Assembly: GCA_013138865.1 (NCBI GenBank)
Contig: WTBY01000005.1
Location: 157,549 to 221,548, forward strand
DNA: 64,000 bases
Reading direction: 5' to 3'
From: Helicobacteraceae bacterium
GTDB taxonomy: Bacteria > Campylobacterota > Campylobacteria > Campylobacterales > Sulfurimonadaceae
Under the pieces are notes generated by a model. The model was not told the DNA's origin and searched no databases. It worked only from the letters and a program-made list of their open reading frames with translations. The position numbers and the translations under genes are program-made. Positions 9,395 through 19,493 of this stretch are shown piece by piece. The stretch's first letter is position 1, and each line of letters begins with the position of its first letter.

Positions 9395-12067
9395 ATGGCA
9401 AAGACGATCACAGTTATAGACACGTTTGGTTTCTTCTTTAGAAGCTTTTACGCACTTCCCCCTTTGACAAATAGAGCTGGTGAGCCAACAGGCTTACTTA
9501 CTGGTTTTTTAAACTTTATCTCTACTCTTCATAAGGATCACTCAAGTGAGTACATTGTTTTTGCACTTGACTCTAAAGGCGACACTTTTAGAAATGAGAT
9601 AGATCCTAACTATAAAGCAAACCGTGACGCTCCACCACCAGAGTTAAGTGTACAACTCCCAATTGCGATTGAGTGGATTGAGAAAATGGGCTTTAAAACT
9701 TTAGCATTAAGCGGTTTTGAGGCAGATGATGTGATCGCAACTGTTGCAAAACTAGCTAAAGATGAGAATATAAACGTTCGTGTTATTTCACATGACAAAG
9801 ACCTTTACCAACTTATAGACGACGGAAAAGTTGTTGTTGTAGATGCGATCAAGAGAAAAGAGATGAATGAAGAGGAGTGTTTTACTAAGTATGGAATTCA
9901 CCCAAATCAATTCACAGACTACCAGTCTATTCTAGGAGACAGTGCAGACAACGTTCCTGGGGTAAAAGGGATCGGAAAAGTAGGAGCGCAAAAACTTCTT
10001 AGCGAATTTAATACTTTAGAAAATATATATGCGAACATAGAGATCATAAAAGGTGCTAACCAAAAGAAGCTGATCGCTGAAAAAGAGAAAGCATTTATGT
10101 CAAGAGAGTTAGTAACTCTTCGAAGTGATGTTTTTGAGAAGCTAGACTTTGAAGAGTTCGTTATGAGTGATGAGAACCCATTTCTACCTATTTACAATGA
10201 ATTAGTAAAGTACGAGATGAATGCGCAACTTCGCTACTTGAGTGCTAAAAACCTTATAAGTGAAGGTGCGATCGTAGAGCAGGTTAAAAAGCTTACTTTT
10301 GAAACTATTTTGGTTGACGATGCTAAAGAGTTGAGCGCTATTTTAAAAGACGTAACAAGCGAAACTCTTATAGCTTTTGACACGGAGACAACAGGGCTTG
10401 ATTATGAAAAAGATGAGCTAGTAGGTTTTAGTTTTGCTTTTGATGATACTAAAGGTTATTATGTCCCTTTTAGACACTTCTACTTAGGTGTGGGTGAACA
10501 AGTGAGTGAAGAGTCTGTAAAAGAGTCTATGAAGAAGATATTTACTGGGCGTGTTGTAGGTCATAACATTAAGTTTGACCTTCATTTTGTAACACGTTTT
10601 TTAGAAGTAACTTCACTTCCTATTTATGCAGATACGATCGCACTTGCATGGTTACTTAACCCAGAAAAACCATTAAGTCTTGACAAACTTTCACTTAAAT
10701 ACTTCAACCATGAGATGATTCCTTTTAAGCAGACTGTTAAAAAGGGTGAAAACTTCTCTAATGTAGATTTAAATAGTGCTACTAAGTACGCAGGTGAAGA
10801 TGCTATTATAACTTTTAAACTTTTTGAAAAGTTACAAGAGGAGCTAGATGAGCCACTACTTCGTGAAGCGAGTGAAGTTGAGTTTCCTTTTATAACAACA
10901 CTTCTTAAAATGGAGAGAGAGGGTATTAAACTAGACACTACTTTTATGGCAGAGCTATTAGATGAAGTAAAAGCTAAAATAGATCTTCTAACTTCTAAAA
11001 TACACTCTCTTGCAAATAGTGAGTTTAATATCAACTCTCCAAAGCAGTTAGGTACTATACTTTTTGAGAATTTAGAGTTACCAATTATCAAAAAAACAAA
11101 AACTGGTTACTCAACTGATGAGAGTGTTCTAAATGCTCTTTTAGGTAAACATGAGATCATAGAGAAACTTTTAGAGTACCGTGAGATGTATAAACTCTAC
11201 TCAACTTACATCGATCCACTTTTAAAGTTAGCTACTGCAAATGATAAAAGTCGTATTTATACCTCATTTATACAGAGTGGAACAGCGACAGGTAGACTCT
11301 CTTCTCGTAACCCAAACTTACAAAATATTCCAGCAAGATCAAGTGAAGGTCAGCGTATTCGTCAAGCGTTCATAGCTGATGAGGGAAAACTGTTTATAGG
11401 AATTGACTACTCACAAATAGAGCTTAGACTTCTAGCTCACTTCTCACAAGATAGTGTTTTAGTGGACGCTTTTGTAAATGATAAAGATATTCACACACAA
11501 ACTGCGATCGCACTCTTTGGAGAAGATGAAGCAGCGTCTAAACGTCACATAGCAAAAACTGTAAACTTTGGTCTTTTGTATGGAATGGGAGCAAAAAAAC
11601 TCTCTGTTACATTAGGTATAGAGACTAAAGAAGCAAAATTAATTATAGAAAAATATTTTGAGAGTTTTCCTAGTGTTAAAAGTTATTTTAGATCGATCGT
11701 GGACTCAGCTAAAGAGATAGGTTACGTTGAGACACTATTGGCGAGAAGACGTTTCTTTGACTTTGAAAAAGCTTCACCAATGCTCCGAGCTGGGTTTGAG
11801 CGAGAGAGTGTAAATACACTTTTTCAAGGAAGTGCAGCAGACCTTATAAAGCTATCAATGAACAAAATATCTACAATGATAGAAGAGCAGAACTTAGAAG
11901 CTAAAATGTTACTTCAAATTCATGATGAACTTATTTTTGAAGTTAGTGAAGATAAAGCCGAAGAGTTGGCAAAACTTTTTAGCCAAACAATGCAAAGCAT
12001 ATACACGTTAACTATTCCTTTAAAAACATCTGTTAATATTGGGAAAAATTGGGGAGAATTAAAATAA
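9395..12067 (+). CDS. polA: DNA polymerase I
   Basis: This 890-residue protein contains all three PolA domains. The N-terminal 5'-3' FEN-type exonuclease has FEADDVIAT and SHDKDLYQL. A DnaQ-like 3'-5' proofreading domain keeps its acidic residues (IAFDTETTGLDYE, then VVGHNIKFDLHF and YAGEDAIITFKLF), so it is probably active, unlike in some bacteria. The family A polymerase domain has GRLSSRNPNLQNIP, GIDYSQIELRLLAH and LLQIHDELIFEV. It fills RNA-primer gaps and works in excision repair. Its stop codon overlaps the start of the cytochrome synthase gene (TAATG), an unusual partner that suggests shared transcription. Confidence 0.96.
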   Translation: MAKTITVIDTFGFFFRSFYALPPLTNRAGEPTGLLTGFLNFISTLHKDHSSEYIVFALDSKGDTFRNEIDPNYKANRDAPPPELSVQLPIAIEWIEKMGFKTLALSGFEADDVIATVAKLAKDENINVRVISHDKDLYQLIDDGKVVVVDAIKRKEMNEEECFTKYGIHPNQFTDYQSILGDSADNVPGVKGIGKVGAQKLLSEFNTLENIYANIEIIKGANQKKLIAEKEKAFMSRELVTLRSDVFEKLDFEEFVMSDENPFLPIYNELVKYEMNAQLRYLSAKNLISEGAIVEQVKKLTFETILVDDAKELSAILKDVTSETLIAFDTETTGLDYEKDELVGFSFAFDDTKGYYVPFRHFYLGVGEQVSEESVKESMKKIFTGRVVGHNIKFDLHFVTRFLEVTSLPIYADTIALAWLLNPEKPLSLDKLSLKYFNHEMIPFKQTVKKGENFSNVDLNSATKYAGEDAIITFKLFEKLQEELDEPLLREASEVEFPFITTLLKMEREGIKLDTTFMAELLDEVKAKIDLLTSKIHSLANSEFNINSPKQLGTILFENLELPIIKKTKTGYSTDESVLNALLGKHEIIEKLLEYREMYKLYSTYIDPLLKLATANDKSRIYTSFIQSGTATGRLSSRNPNLQNIPARSSEGQRIRQAFIADEGKLFIGIDYSQIELRLLAHFSQDSVLVDAFVNDKDIHTQTAIALFGEDEAASKRHIAKTVNFGLLYGMGAKKLSVTLGIETKEAKLIIEKYFESFPSVKSYFRSIVDSAKEIGYVETLLARRRFFDFEKASPMLRAGFERESVNTLFQGSAADLIKLSMNKISTMIEEQNLEAKMLLQIHDELIFEVSEDKAEELAKLFSQTMQSIYTLTIPLKTSVNIGKNWGELK

Positions 12068-15000
12068 TGAATAACTTTTTAAAACTAATAGGTTCTATGA
12101 AATTGATGGTAGTTATGATGTCAATTTTCGCAGTAGCGATCGGTATTGCAACTTTTATAGAGAACGACTTTGGTACACAAACTGCAAAAGCTGAGGTTTA
12201 TAATGCTTTATGGTTTGAAGTACTTTTAGCACTGTTATCAATTAACTTGATTATAAATATGATAAATGCAAAGATGTTCTCAAAAAAGAAGAGTTTTATC
12301 TTTATTTTCCATACAAGTTTTTTAATTATTCTTCTCGGTGCTGCGATCACACGTTATGCTGGTTTTGAGGGTAGTATGCTAATTCAGCAAGGTCAAACTT
12401 CAAACAAAATGATTAGTACTGAAAACTATATAAGTGTAAAAGTAGAAGAGGGCAAAGATAGTAATGAAGTTACTAAAAGTGTAATACTTTCTAAGATATC
12501 TAAAAATAGTTTTAGTGAAAATGTGGAGCTAAATGGAGCTAACATAAATGTAAAACTTGTTGAATACATACCTAATGCTGTTTACAAGGTTGTTGAAGAC
12601 CCTAATGGTAGAGCTATCTTAAATATGATGATTAGTGACTCTAAGGGTAATGATCAACTTCAACTTGAAGAGGGTAAATATATTGAGCTTGATAATTTAG
12701 TTTTAGACTTTAACTCACAACAGAAGTTTGACAAACCATCAGTTGCTATTTTTATAGAAGACAATAAATTGAAAATGCTCTATAACCAAGAGCTAAAATT
12801 TTTAAAAATGGATAGCAAAGAAGATGGTGTGTTAGATGGTGCCATAAAACATGATTTTAACAATAGAACACTATATACAAGTGCTGAGAGTAACTTTGTG
12901 CTTCGTGATTTTAAGTTAAAAGCGATTAAAAAAATGGTTTCTAACACAAGTAAAATGGCAAGAGGAAGTGACGCACTTAAGTTTGTTGTTAGTGATGGGA
13001 CAATGATTAAAGATGTAACTGTTTTTGGACAAGCTGGTGCAATTGCAGGTCCTGCCCATGTTGACTTTGGAAAATATCATTTAGATATTAGTTATGGAGC
13101 TAAAGAGATGAGCTTACCTTTTTCTATAAAACTACGAGAGTTTGTTATGGATCGCTACCCAGGCTCAAATTCACCATCATCATACGCAAGTGAAGTAACT
13201 TTAATTGATGAAGCAGATGGTGTAAATAGAGAGTTTAGAATTTACATGAATAATGTACTTGACTATAAAGGGTATAGATTTTTTCAGTCATCTTATACAC
13301 GTGATGAGAAAGGAACAATACTATCTGTTAACAGCGATCCTGGTACTTTAGTTACATATTTTGGTTATCTTCTTTTAGGAATTGGTATGTTTACATCTTT
13401 ACTATTTAAGCGTGTACGTTTTGAGAAGCTTTCAAAGACTGCCAAAAAAATGGCTGAGTCAGCGTCAGCTCTTTCAGTACTTCTTTTACTCTCTTTTACT
13501 ATTACTCCTTCACATTCAGAAGAGTTAAACCCTGTATTAAAAACAGTTTTATCTTTTGATGAAGCTCACGCTGAAAAATTCGGTGAGTTAGTTGCACAAG
13601 ATAGTGCAGGGCGTATGAAGCCAGTTGATACACTCTCTAGGGAGATCATAAACAAAATATATAGAGGATCTTCTATTTTAGGACTTAACTCAAACCAAAT
13701 TTTACTTGGTATGATGGTTCGTCCAGATGCTTGGCGTGAAATCAAGATGATCTACGTTGGTGATAAAGCACTACGTAAAGAGCTAGGTTTAAGTGATGGC
13801 GTTAAATATGCTGCATTCTCAGAATTTTTCGATTCACCAACTGAAATGAGTGGTTATAAACTCTCAAAACTAGCTTCTGAAGCTTCAAGAAAACCACAGT
13901 CAAAACTAACTAAGTTTGACAAGGCTGTTTTGAAAACTGATGAAAAAGTAAATATATCTTACATGATCTATACAGGTGACTTAGTTAGAATTTGGCCAAA
14001 ACCAAATGATAGTACTCAAAAATGGTATGCAACTGTTCAAGCCTTACAAACATTTGAGGCAAAAACTGCAACAGAAGTACGTGATCTAGCTATGTCATAT
14101 TTTCAAAATATTGATTTAGCTATCGAGAGTGGTGATTGGGCTAAAGCTAATGAGTCGCTTACTAACATTTCAAAATTTCAAAAATTTTATGGTGCTGCTG
14201 TTATTTTAAGTGATCAAAAAGTAGAGGTAGAGATACTCTATAATGAGATAAATATTTTTGAGATGTTATGGCCACTGTTTTTTATTGTAGGTTTTGTACT
14301 TTTGATCTTATCTTTTATAAAAATTGTAAAACCATCATTTAAGTTAGATGCTTATTCAAAAGCATCGTTTATTCTTCTAGGACTATTCTTTATAGCTCAA
14401 ACTTTTGGTTTAGCTTTAAGATGGTATATCTCAGGACATGCACCTTGGTCAGATGGTTATGAGTCTATGGTATATATAGCTTGGGCAACAGTTTTAGCAG
14501 GTTTTATATTCTCTAAGAACTCACCGATCACGCTAGCAGCAACTTCGATCTTAGCTGGACTTATTTTATTTGTTGCTCACCTAAACTGGATGAATCCACA
14601 AGTTACAAATCTTGTTCCTGTTCTACAGTCATACTGGTTAAGCATACATGTTTCAATGATCACAGCATCTTACGGTTTCTTAGGTCTTGGGGCACTCTTA
14701 GGGTTTATTACACTTATACTATTTATTATGCTTAATGACTCAAACAAAGATCGTATTTCACTCTCTATTAAAGAGCTAAATGCAATTAATGAAATGGGCT
14801 TAATGATAGGGCTTGCAATGCTTACTGTAGGTAACTTCTTAGGTGGTGTTTGGGCAAATGAGAGTTGGGGACGTTACTGGGGTTGGGATCCAAAAGAGAC
14901 TTGGGCTTTAGTTACTATTTTAGTATATGCGATTGTAATGCACTTTAGGTTTATAAAAGAGTTAAGTGGGCAGTTTGCTTATGCAGTCTCTTCACTTTTA

Positions 15001-15174
15001 GCATTTACTTCAGTAATTATGACCTATTTTGGAGTGAATTATTATTTAGCTGGAATGCACTCTTATGCAAAAGGCGATCCTGTTCCTATTCCTGATTTTG
15101 TCCCTATTACATATATAATAATATTTATTATTATTGCACTAGCGTATAGAAAAAGAGATCTCTTAAAAGGTTAG
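12067..15174 (+). CDS. ccsBA: Fused cytochrome c synthase CcsBA (ResB-CcsA)
   Basis: This protein of about 1035 residues is the fused system II cytochrome c synthase found in Campylobacterota. The ResB/CcsB part has N-terminal membrane helices and a large periplasmic region. The CcsA part has C-terminal helices with the haem-handling WWD segment WGRYWGWDPKETWALV. It exports haem and attaches it to CxxCH motifs in the periplasm. I chose ATG at 12067, overlapping the polA stop, rather than an upstream TTG (12049), because GGGGAGA lies 10-16 bases before it and the protein then begins with the family-like MNNFLKLIGSMKLMVVMM. The P460-like cytochrome at 31545 is a likely client. Confidence 0.93.
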   Translation: MNNFLKLIGSMKLMVVMMSIFAVAIGIATFIENDFGTQTAKAEVYNALWFEVLLALLSINLIINMINAKMFSKKKSFIFIFHTSFLIILLGAAITRYAGFEGSMLIQQGQTSNKMISTENYISVKVEEGKDSNEVTKSVILSKISKNSFSENVELNGANINVKLVEYIPNAVYKVVEDPNGRAILNMMISDSKGNDQLQLEEGKYIELDNLVLDFNSQQKFDKPSVAIFIEDNKLKMLYNQELKFLKMDSKEDGVLDGAIKHDFNNRTLYTSAESNFVLRDFKLKAIKKMVSNTSKMARGSDALKFVVSDGTMIKDVTVFGQAGAIAGPAHVDFGKYHLDISYGAKEMSLPFSIKLREFVMDRYPGSNSPSSYASEVTLIDEADGVNREFRIYMNNVLDYKGYRFFQSSYTRDEKGTILSVNSDPGTLVTYFGYLLLGIGMFTSLLFKRVRFEKLSKTAKKMAESASALSVLLLLSFTITPSHSEELNPVLKTVLSFDEAHAEKFGELVAQDSAGRMKPVDTLSREIINKIYRGSSILGLNSNQILLGMMVRPDAWREIKMIYVGDKALRKELGLSDGVKYAAFSEFFDSPTEMSGYKLSKLASEASRKPQSKLTKFDKAVLKTDEKVNISYMIYTGDLVRIWPKPNDSTQKWYATVQALQTFEAKTATEVRDLAMSYFQNIDLAIESGDWAKANESLTNISKFQKFYGAAVILSDQKVEVEILYNEINIFEMLWPLFFIVGFVLLILSFIKIVKPSFKLDAYSKASFILLGLFFIAQTFGLALRWYISGHAPWSDGYESMVYIAWATVLAGFIFSKNSPITLAATSILAGLILFVAHLNWMNPQVTNLVPVLQSYWLSIHVSMITASYGFLGLGALLGFITLILFIMLNDSNKDRISLSIKELNAINEMGLMIGLAMLTVGNFLGGVWANESWGRYWGWDPKETWALVTILVYAIVMHFRFIKELSGQFAYAVSSLLAFTSVIMTYFGVNYYLAGMHSYAKGDPVPIPDFVPITYIIIFIIIALAYRKRDLLKG

Positions 15175-15181
15175 GTTAAGT

Positions 15182-17293
15182 ATGTTTAAAATGTCACTTA
15201 CAAAAAGATATATTCCAGCAGTTGCTTTAATAGCTCTTTTTGTAATTATTACACATCTCTTAAATACACAAACCATTAACTCAAATAAAGAGTATGCCAA
15301 AATAATTAATATTAGTGGTGAGCAAAGAATGCTATCGCAACGATTAATTATTTTAGGTATGGAGTATACTTCTACACATACTAAAGAGAGTAAGTATAAA
15401 TTACTAAATACTATAGTTAAACTTGAAGAAAACCATAAATATTTACTTACCAAAAAACTTACCAAAAAAATAACTCATATTTACGAAATAGAGAACTTAA
15501 ACAGTGAGCTAAATAACTATATACTTAACTTTAAAAAATTAATCTCAACAGATGAAACTACCTACCTAGAAACAGCAACTAAAAATTCTTATAAACTACT
15601 GCTAAAATTAAATAGTATTGTTCAAGAGTATGAAATATATGCATCATCTCAACTAGAAAAAATGTCAGAATATGAGGCATATTTAACTTTACTTACACTG
15701 TTTGTTATAGTAGTTGAAATTCTATTGATTTTTAGACCAACTGCCATACAAATTGAGCAAAATAAAAAACTTATTGAAGAAAAAGAAGAGTATGAAAGTG
15801 CAGTTATCGAGTCAAATAATAATGCAATTATCGCAATTGACTGGACCTCTAAAATTACAACTTATAACAAAAAAGCAGAAGAGTTGTTTGGTTGGAGTAA
15901 AGATGAGATGTTAGGTAAAAGGTATTTACTAAATATTGTTCCACCTAAATATAAAAGTGCTCATGAGGAAGCTTCTAAAAAGTATCTTAATAGTGGTGTA
16001 AGTTGCGGAGTTTTAGGGCGTGGGCATGAACTAGAGGCTATTAAAAAAGATGGAACAATATTTCCTATTTATATTACATTTGGTAATGTAGAGTATAAAC
16101 CACAAAATGCTATAGTTATTGCAAGTATGTATGATTTAACAGATAAAAAAAATAGTGAAAATGAGTTAACAGATCTGAATGAAAATCTTGAAGAGAAAGT
16201 AAAAGTACAAACACTAGAATTAATGAATAATCTTGATATTATGAGTCAACATATTATATACTCAAAGACAGATGTACATGGTATTATAACTGAAGTAAGT
16301 AAAGCATTTTGTGAAATTTCTGGATACACAGAAGGTGAGTTGATAGGTAAAAGTCACAATATATTACGACATCCTGATATGCCAGCATCAATATTTAAGG
16401 GTTTATGGAAGAGTATAAAGTCAAATAAAGAGTGGAATGGTGAAGTGAAAAATCTTAAAAAAGATGGAAGTTATTATTGGGTAAATGCAAGTATTCTTCC
16501 GGAATTTAACAATGAAGCAGAGTTAAAAGGTTATGTTGCAATAAGGCAAGATATTACTGCGCAAAAAGATCATGAACAACAGACATTAAAACTTATAGAG
16601 TCTGAAAAAATGGCTTCTATGGGAGAGATGATAGGAAATATAGCTCATCAATGGCGACAACCATTAAATGCAATTAGCATGACTGCAACAAATCTTCAAA
16701 TGGATATTGTTATGGATGATGTTAATAGAGATGAGTTTGCTAAAGAGCTAGAATTGATAGGTAGTTATGCTCAACACCTTTCACAGACAATAGATATTTT
16801 TAGAGACTTTATAAAGGGAGAAAAAAAATATAAAGAACTTGTTATTCAAGATGAGATAAAACAAGCACTCTCAATATCTTCCTCTACACTCTCAAATGCA
16901 CAAATTACTCTTATAGATAACATTGATTATAAGAATGATATTAAACTTACTATGACATCAGGAGAACTTCCCCAAGTTATAATAAACATTATTACCAATG
17001 CTATGGATGCTCTGTTAGATAACAATATTTTAAATGCAAAAATAGAGATAAATTTAATTAAAATAGATAATAGAGCAGTAATAACTATAGAAGATAATGC
17101 TGGTGGGATACCTGAAAGTATTTTACCTAAAATATTTGAGCCATACTTTACAACAAAACATAAGAATGATGGAACAGGCTTAGGCCTGCACATGAGTTAC
17201 CAAATTATTAACAATAGTCTAAACGGTAAATTATATGCACTTAACACGTCTAAAGGTGCAAAATTCGTAATTGAGTTAGATTTAGATAACTAA
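15182..17293 (+). CDS. PilJ-domain / double-PAS sensor histidine kinase
   Basis: This 703-residue membrane kinase has two membrane helices (about 10-28 and 165-185). They flank a periplasmic domain with the type IV pilus methyl-accepting N-terminal signature ISGEQRMLSQRLI. Two PAS domains follow (about 205-325 and 355-465), the second with the Aer-like NILRHPDMPASIFKG. The H-box is MGEMIGNIAHQWRQPLNAIS, a form common in Campylobacterota kinases, and the ATPase domain ends in GTGLGLHMSY. No response regulator is adjacent. The chemoreceptor that follows has its own promoter. The ligand is unknown; PilJ-type domains can sense nitrate or other small anions, which is only a guess here. Confidence 0.85.
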   Translation: MFKMSLTKRYIPAVALIALFVIITHLLNTQTINSNKEYAKIINISGEQRMLSQRLIILGMEYTSTHTKESKYKLLNTIVKLEENHKYLLTKKLTKKITHIYEIENLNSELNNYILNFKKLISTDETTYLETATKNSYKLLLKLNSIVQEYEIYASSQLEKMSEYEAYLTLLTLFVIVVEILLIFRPTAIQIEQNKKLIEEKEEYESAVIESNNNAIIAIDWTSKITTYNKKAEELFGWSKDEMLGKRYLLNIVPPKYKSAHEEASKKYLNSGVSCGVLGRGHELEAIKKDGTIFPIYITFGNVEYKPQNAIVIASMYDLTDKKNSENELTDLNENLEEKVKVQTLELMNNLDIMSQHIIYSKTDVHGIITEVSKAFCEISGYTEGELIGKSHNILRHPDMPASIFKGLWKSIKSNKEWNGEVKNLKKDGSYYWVNASILPEFNNEAELKGYVAIRQDITAQKDHEQQTLKLIESEKMASMGEMIGNIAHQWRQPLNAISMTATNLQMDIVMDDVNRDEFAKELELIGSYAQHLSQTIDIFRDFIKGEKKYKELVIQDEIKQALSISSSTLSNAQITLIDNIDYKNDIKLTMTSGELPQVIINIITNAMDALLDNNILNAKIEINLIKIDNRAVITIEDNAGGIPESILPKIFEPYFTTKHKNDGTGLGLHMSYQIINNSLNGKLYALNTSKGAKFVIELDLDN

Positions 17294-17310
17294 TGTCAAG
17301 TGAATTTCGT

Positions 17311-17316
17311 TATAAT
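17311..17316 (+). promoter_or_regulatory. -10 box of the CZB chemoreceptor gene
   Basis: TATAAT in a gap of 55 bases between the kinase stop and the chemoreceptor start, 33 bases before the ATG. Upstream DNA is AT-rich without a clear -35, as is usual in this phylum. Confidence 0.5.
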
Positions 17317-17348
17317 TAAGTATAAAATTTGAAATATGGAGTTGAATT

Positions 17349-19484
17349 ATGAAACATATGTCAATAGCTAGTAAAGTACATACTCCTCTTATTGGGGCAA
17401 TCTTAATAGGGTTTAGTGTAATATTATTTAATTATTTCGGCTCTATTGAAGAGATAGAAAAAAAAGTTTTTGAAACTCAAACTGAAGTATTGCGTGACTA
17501 TTTTAATACTGCAATGAGCTCAAAAGAGGCTGTAGGTATTACTAACGCACTTAATATTGCTGATAACTATTATGTACTTAATTCATTAAAATCTAATGAT
17601 CGTGAAATTGCTATAAAAGGTTTGGGTGAACTCTCTCAAACGTATAAAAATAATACAAATTATAAAAATATAAAAATTCATGTGCATGATGCAAATGTAC
17701 ATAGTTTTCTACGTGCATGGAAGCCTAAAAAATTTGGAGATGATTTAAAAGGTTTTCGTCATACTATAAATGAAGTTAAAAAAACTAAAAAGCCATTAGT
17801 AGCTATTGAGCTAGGACGTGCTGGTTTAGTACTTCGTGGTGTTGCTCCTATTAATTTTGAAGGAGAGTATTTAGGTAGTGTAGAGTTTATGCAAGGTCTT
17901 AACTCTATAATTAAAAATGGACGTAAACATAATATAGATGTAGCAATTTATATGAAAAATGAGTATCTAAGTGTAGCAACTCTTATTAAAGAAGGTCCAA
18001 AACTTCAAGAGTATACTTTGGCAGTTAAAGAATCTGTTATATCTAAAGAATTTGCTAATAATATGAAACAAATTGATATGTTAAATACTAAAGAAGGACA
18101 AGTAGTTGGAAATTATTTTGTTCTGTCTATCCCTATTAAAGACTTTAGTGGGAGTGTGGTAGCTTACGCTTTAGTTGGTGAAAAAATGTCAGTTGTAGAA
18201 GGTGCTATTGTTAGTTCAAAAGACTCACTAATTACACAAATAATTATTATGAGTATTATGGACTTAGTAATTTTATTTATTTTGCTATTTATTTTGCAAA
18301 AGGCCGTTATAACACCTATTAAAAAATTAAATGATGTTGTACAAGAGTTGTCTAGTGGTGATGCTGACCTTTCAAAAAGGTTAAATGTGAAGTATGATGA
18401 TGAGATAGGTGATGCTGCAAAGAGTTTTAATATTTTTATAGAAAAAGTTGAAGGAATAGCTAATGCAGTAGAGCAAAAAGCTATTGAAGCAAATGAAGCT
18501 AAGTCCTCAGCAGAGCAATTGGTTAAGAAAAATGAACAGTTTATAGAACTGCTTGAATTGATGTTGAATGGTGCAATTGATAATTCAACAGAATTAAGAA
18601 ATAGTATGCTGACTAATATGAGTAATGTTAAAGATGTAAATTCACTTAATACTGAAACAGGGGAAGTAATTTTAAATGTCACATCTAGCACAGATGATAT
18701 TATAAATACTATTGGTTTTATTACTGAGATGGTAAGTAGTTCAAGAGAGTCAACTTCTCAACTAGGTTCTAATGTTGAAGAGATCTATAGTGTTATAAGC
18801 CTTATTAAAGATATTTCAGACCAAACTAACTTACTAGCACTTAATGCTGCGATCGAAGCTGCACGTGCAGGTGAACATGGACGTGGATTTGCTGTTGTTG
18901 CTGATGAGGTAAGAAAATTAGCAGAACGTACTCAAAAAGCTACTTCTGAAGTTGAAGCCAACATATCTATATTAAAACAAAACTCTATAGACATTTCAGA
19001 AAACAGTGTAAAAATTGATGAATATACTCAAGAATCATCCAACAAGCTAGATGAGTTTAAAGTAATACTAAGTGAATTAGTCTCTAATATAGATAAAATT
19101 CGAGATGAGAGTGAACTTGTTGAACATGAACTATTTGCTAATGTAGCTAAGATAGAACATATGATGTTTAAAAATAGTGCTTATCAACATGCATTAAATA
19201 GTAAAACAAATGATAAGTTTGATTCTCATACTGAGTGTAACCTTGGTAAATGGTATGCAACAGATGGAAAAGATATGTTCGGTACTAGCTCCTCTTATGG
19301 TGAATTATTGGCACCACATAAAGATGTACATGAGAAAGTTAAAAGTGTAATGAGTTTAATAGGTGATACTACTAAGGATAACTCTTTAGAAGTAGTAGCG
19401 TCATTTAAAGATGTTGAGAGTTCATCAGCTAAATTATTTACAATTTTAAATACTCTCTCACATGAAACAAACAATCAAAAATAG
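17349..19484 (+). CDS. Methyl-accepting chemotaxis protein with Cache-type sensor and C-terminal CZB domain
   Basis: This 711-residue chemoreceptor has a membrane anchor (about 12-30) and a periplasmic Cache-type sensor domain (about 35-285; [20 protein letters not shown] resembles double-Cache domains). A second helix, a HAMP segment and the signalling hairpin tip [20 protein letters not shown] follow. The C-terminus adds a chemoreceptor zinc-binding (CZB) domain: His in SAYQHALNS, then [18 protein letters not shown] and [12 protein letters not shown] domains bind zinc through three His and one Cys and in H. pylori TlpD are tied to oxidant (HOCl) sensing. The protein may therefore combine a periplasmic ligand with a cytoplasmic redox or zinc input. 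Confidence 0.88.
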   Translation: MKHMSIASKVHTPLIGAILIGFSVILFNYFGSIEEIEKKVFETQTEVLRDYFNTAMSSKEAVGITNALNIADNYYVLNSLKSNDREIAIKGLGELSQTYKNNTNYKNIKIHVHDANVHSFLRAWKPKKFGDDLKGFRHTINEVKKTKKPLVAIELGRAGLVLRGVAPINFEGEYLGSVEFMQGLNSIIKNGRKHNIDVAIYMKNEYLSVATLIKEGPKLQEYTLAVKESVISKEFANNMKQIDMLNTKEGQVVGNYFVLSIPIKDFSGSVVAYALVGEKMSVVEGAIVSSKDSLITQIIIMSIMDLVILFILLFILQKAVITPIKKLNDVVQELSSGDADLSKRLNVKYDDEIGDAAKSFNIFIEKVEGIANAVEQKAIEANEAKSSAEQLVKKNEQFIELLELMLNGAIDNSTELRNSMLTNMSNVKDVNSLNTETGEVILNVTSSTDDIINTIGFITEMVSSSRESTSQLGSNVEEIYSVISLIKDISDQTNLLALNAAIEAARAGEHGRGFAVVADEVRKLAERTQKATSEVEANISILKQNSIDISENSVKIDEYTQESSNKLDEFKVILSELVSNIDKIRDESELVEHELFANVAKIEHMMFKNSAYQHALNSKTNDKFDSHTECNLGKWYATDGKDMFGTSSSYGELLAPHKDVHEKVKSVMSLIGDTTKDNSLEVVASFKDVESSSAKLFTILNTLSHETNNQK

Positions 19485-19493
19485 AGAGAATTA

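Noticed and set aside
10624..11091. 155-codon minus-strand frame inside polA
   Set aside because: It lies fully within the conserved polymerase I gene and has no family resemblance or ribosome-binding site.
12049..12066. Upstream TTG start for ccsBA
   Set aside because: It would add six residues inside polA with no ribosome-binding site; the ATG at 12067 is well placed after GGGGAGA.
15163..15465. 100-codon minus-strand frame at the start of the histidine kinase
   Set aside because: It overlaps the PilJ-domain coding sequence, which has clear family motifs; the antisense frame has none.
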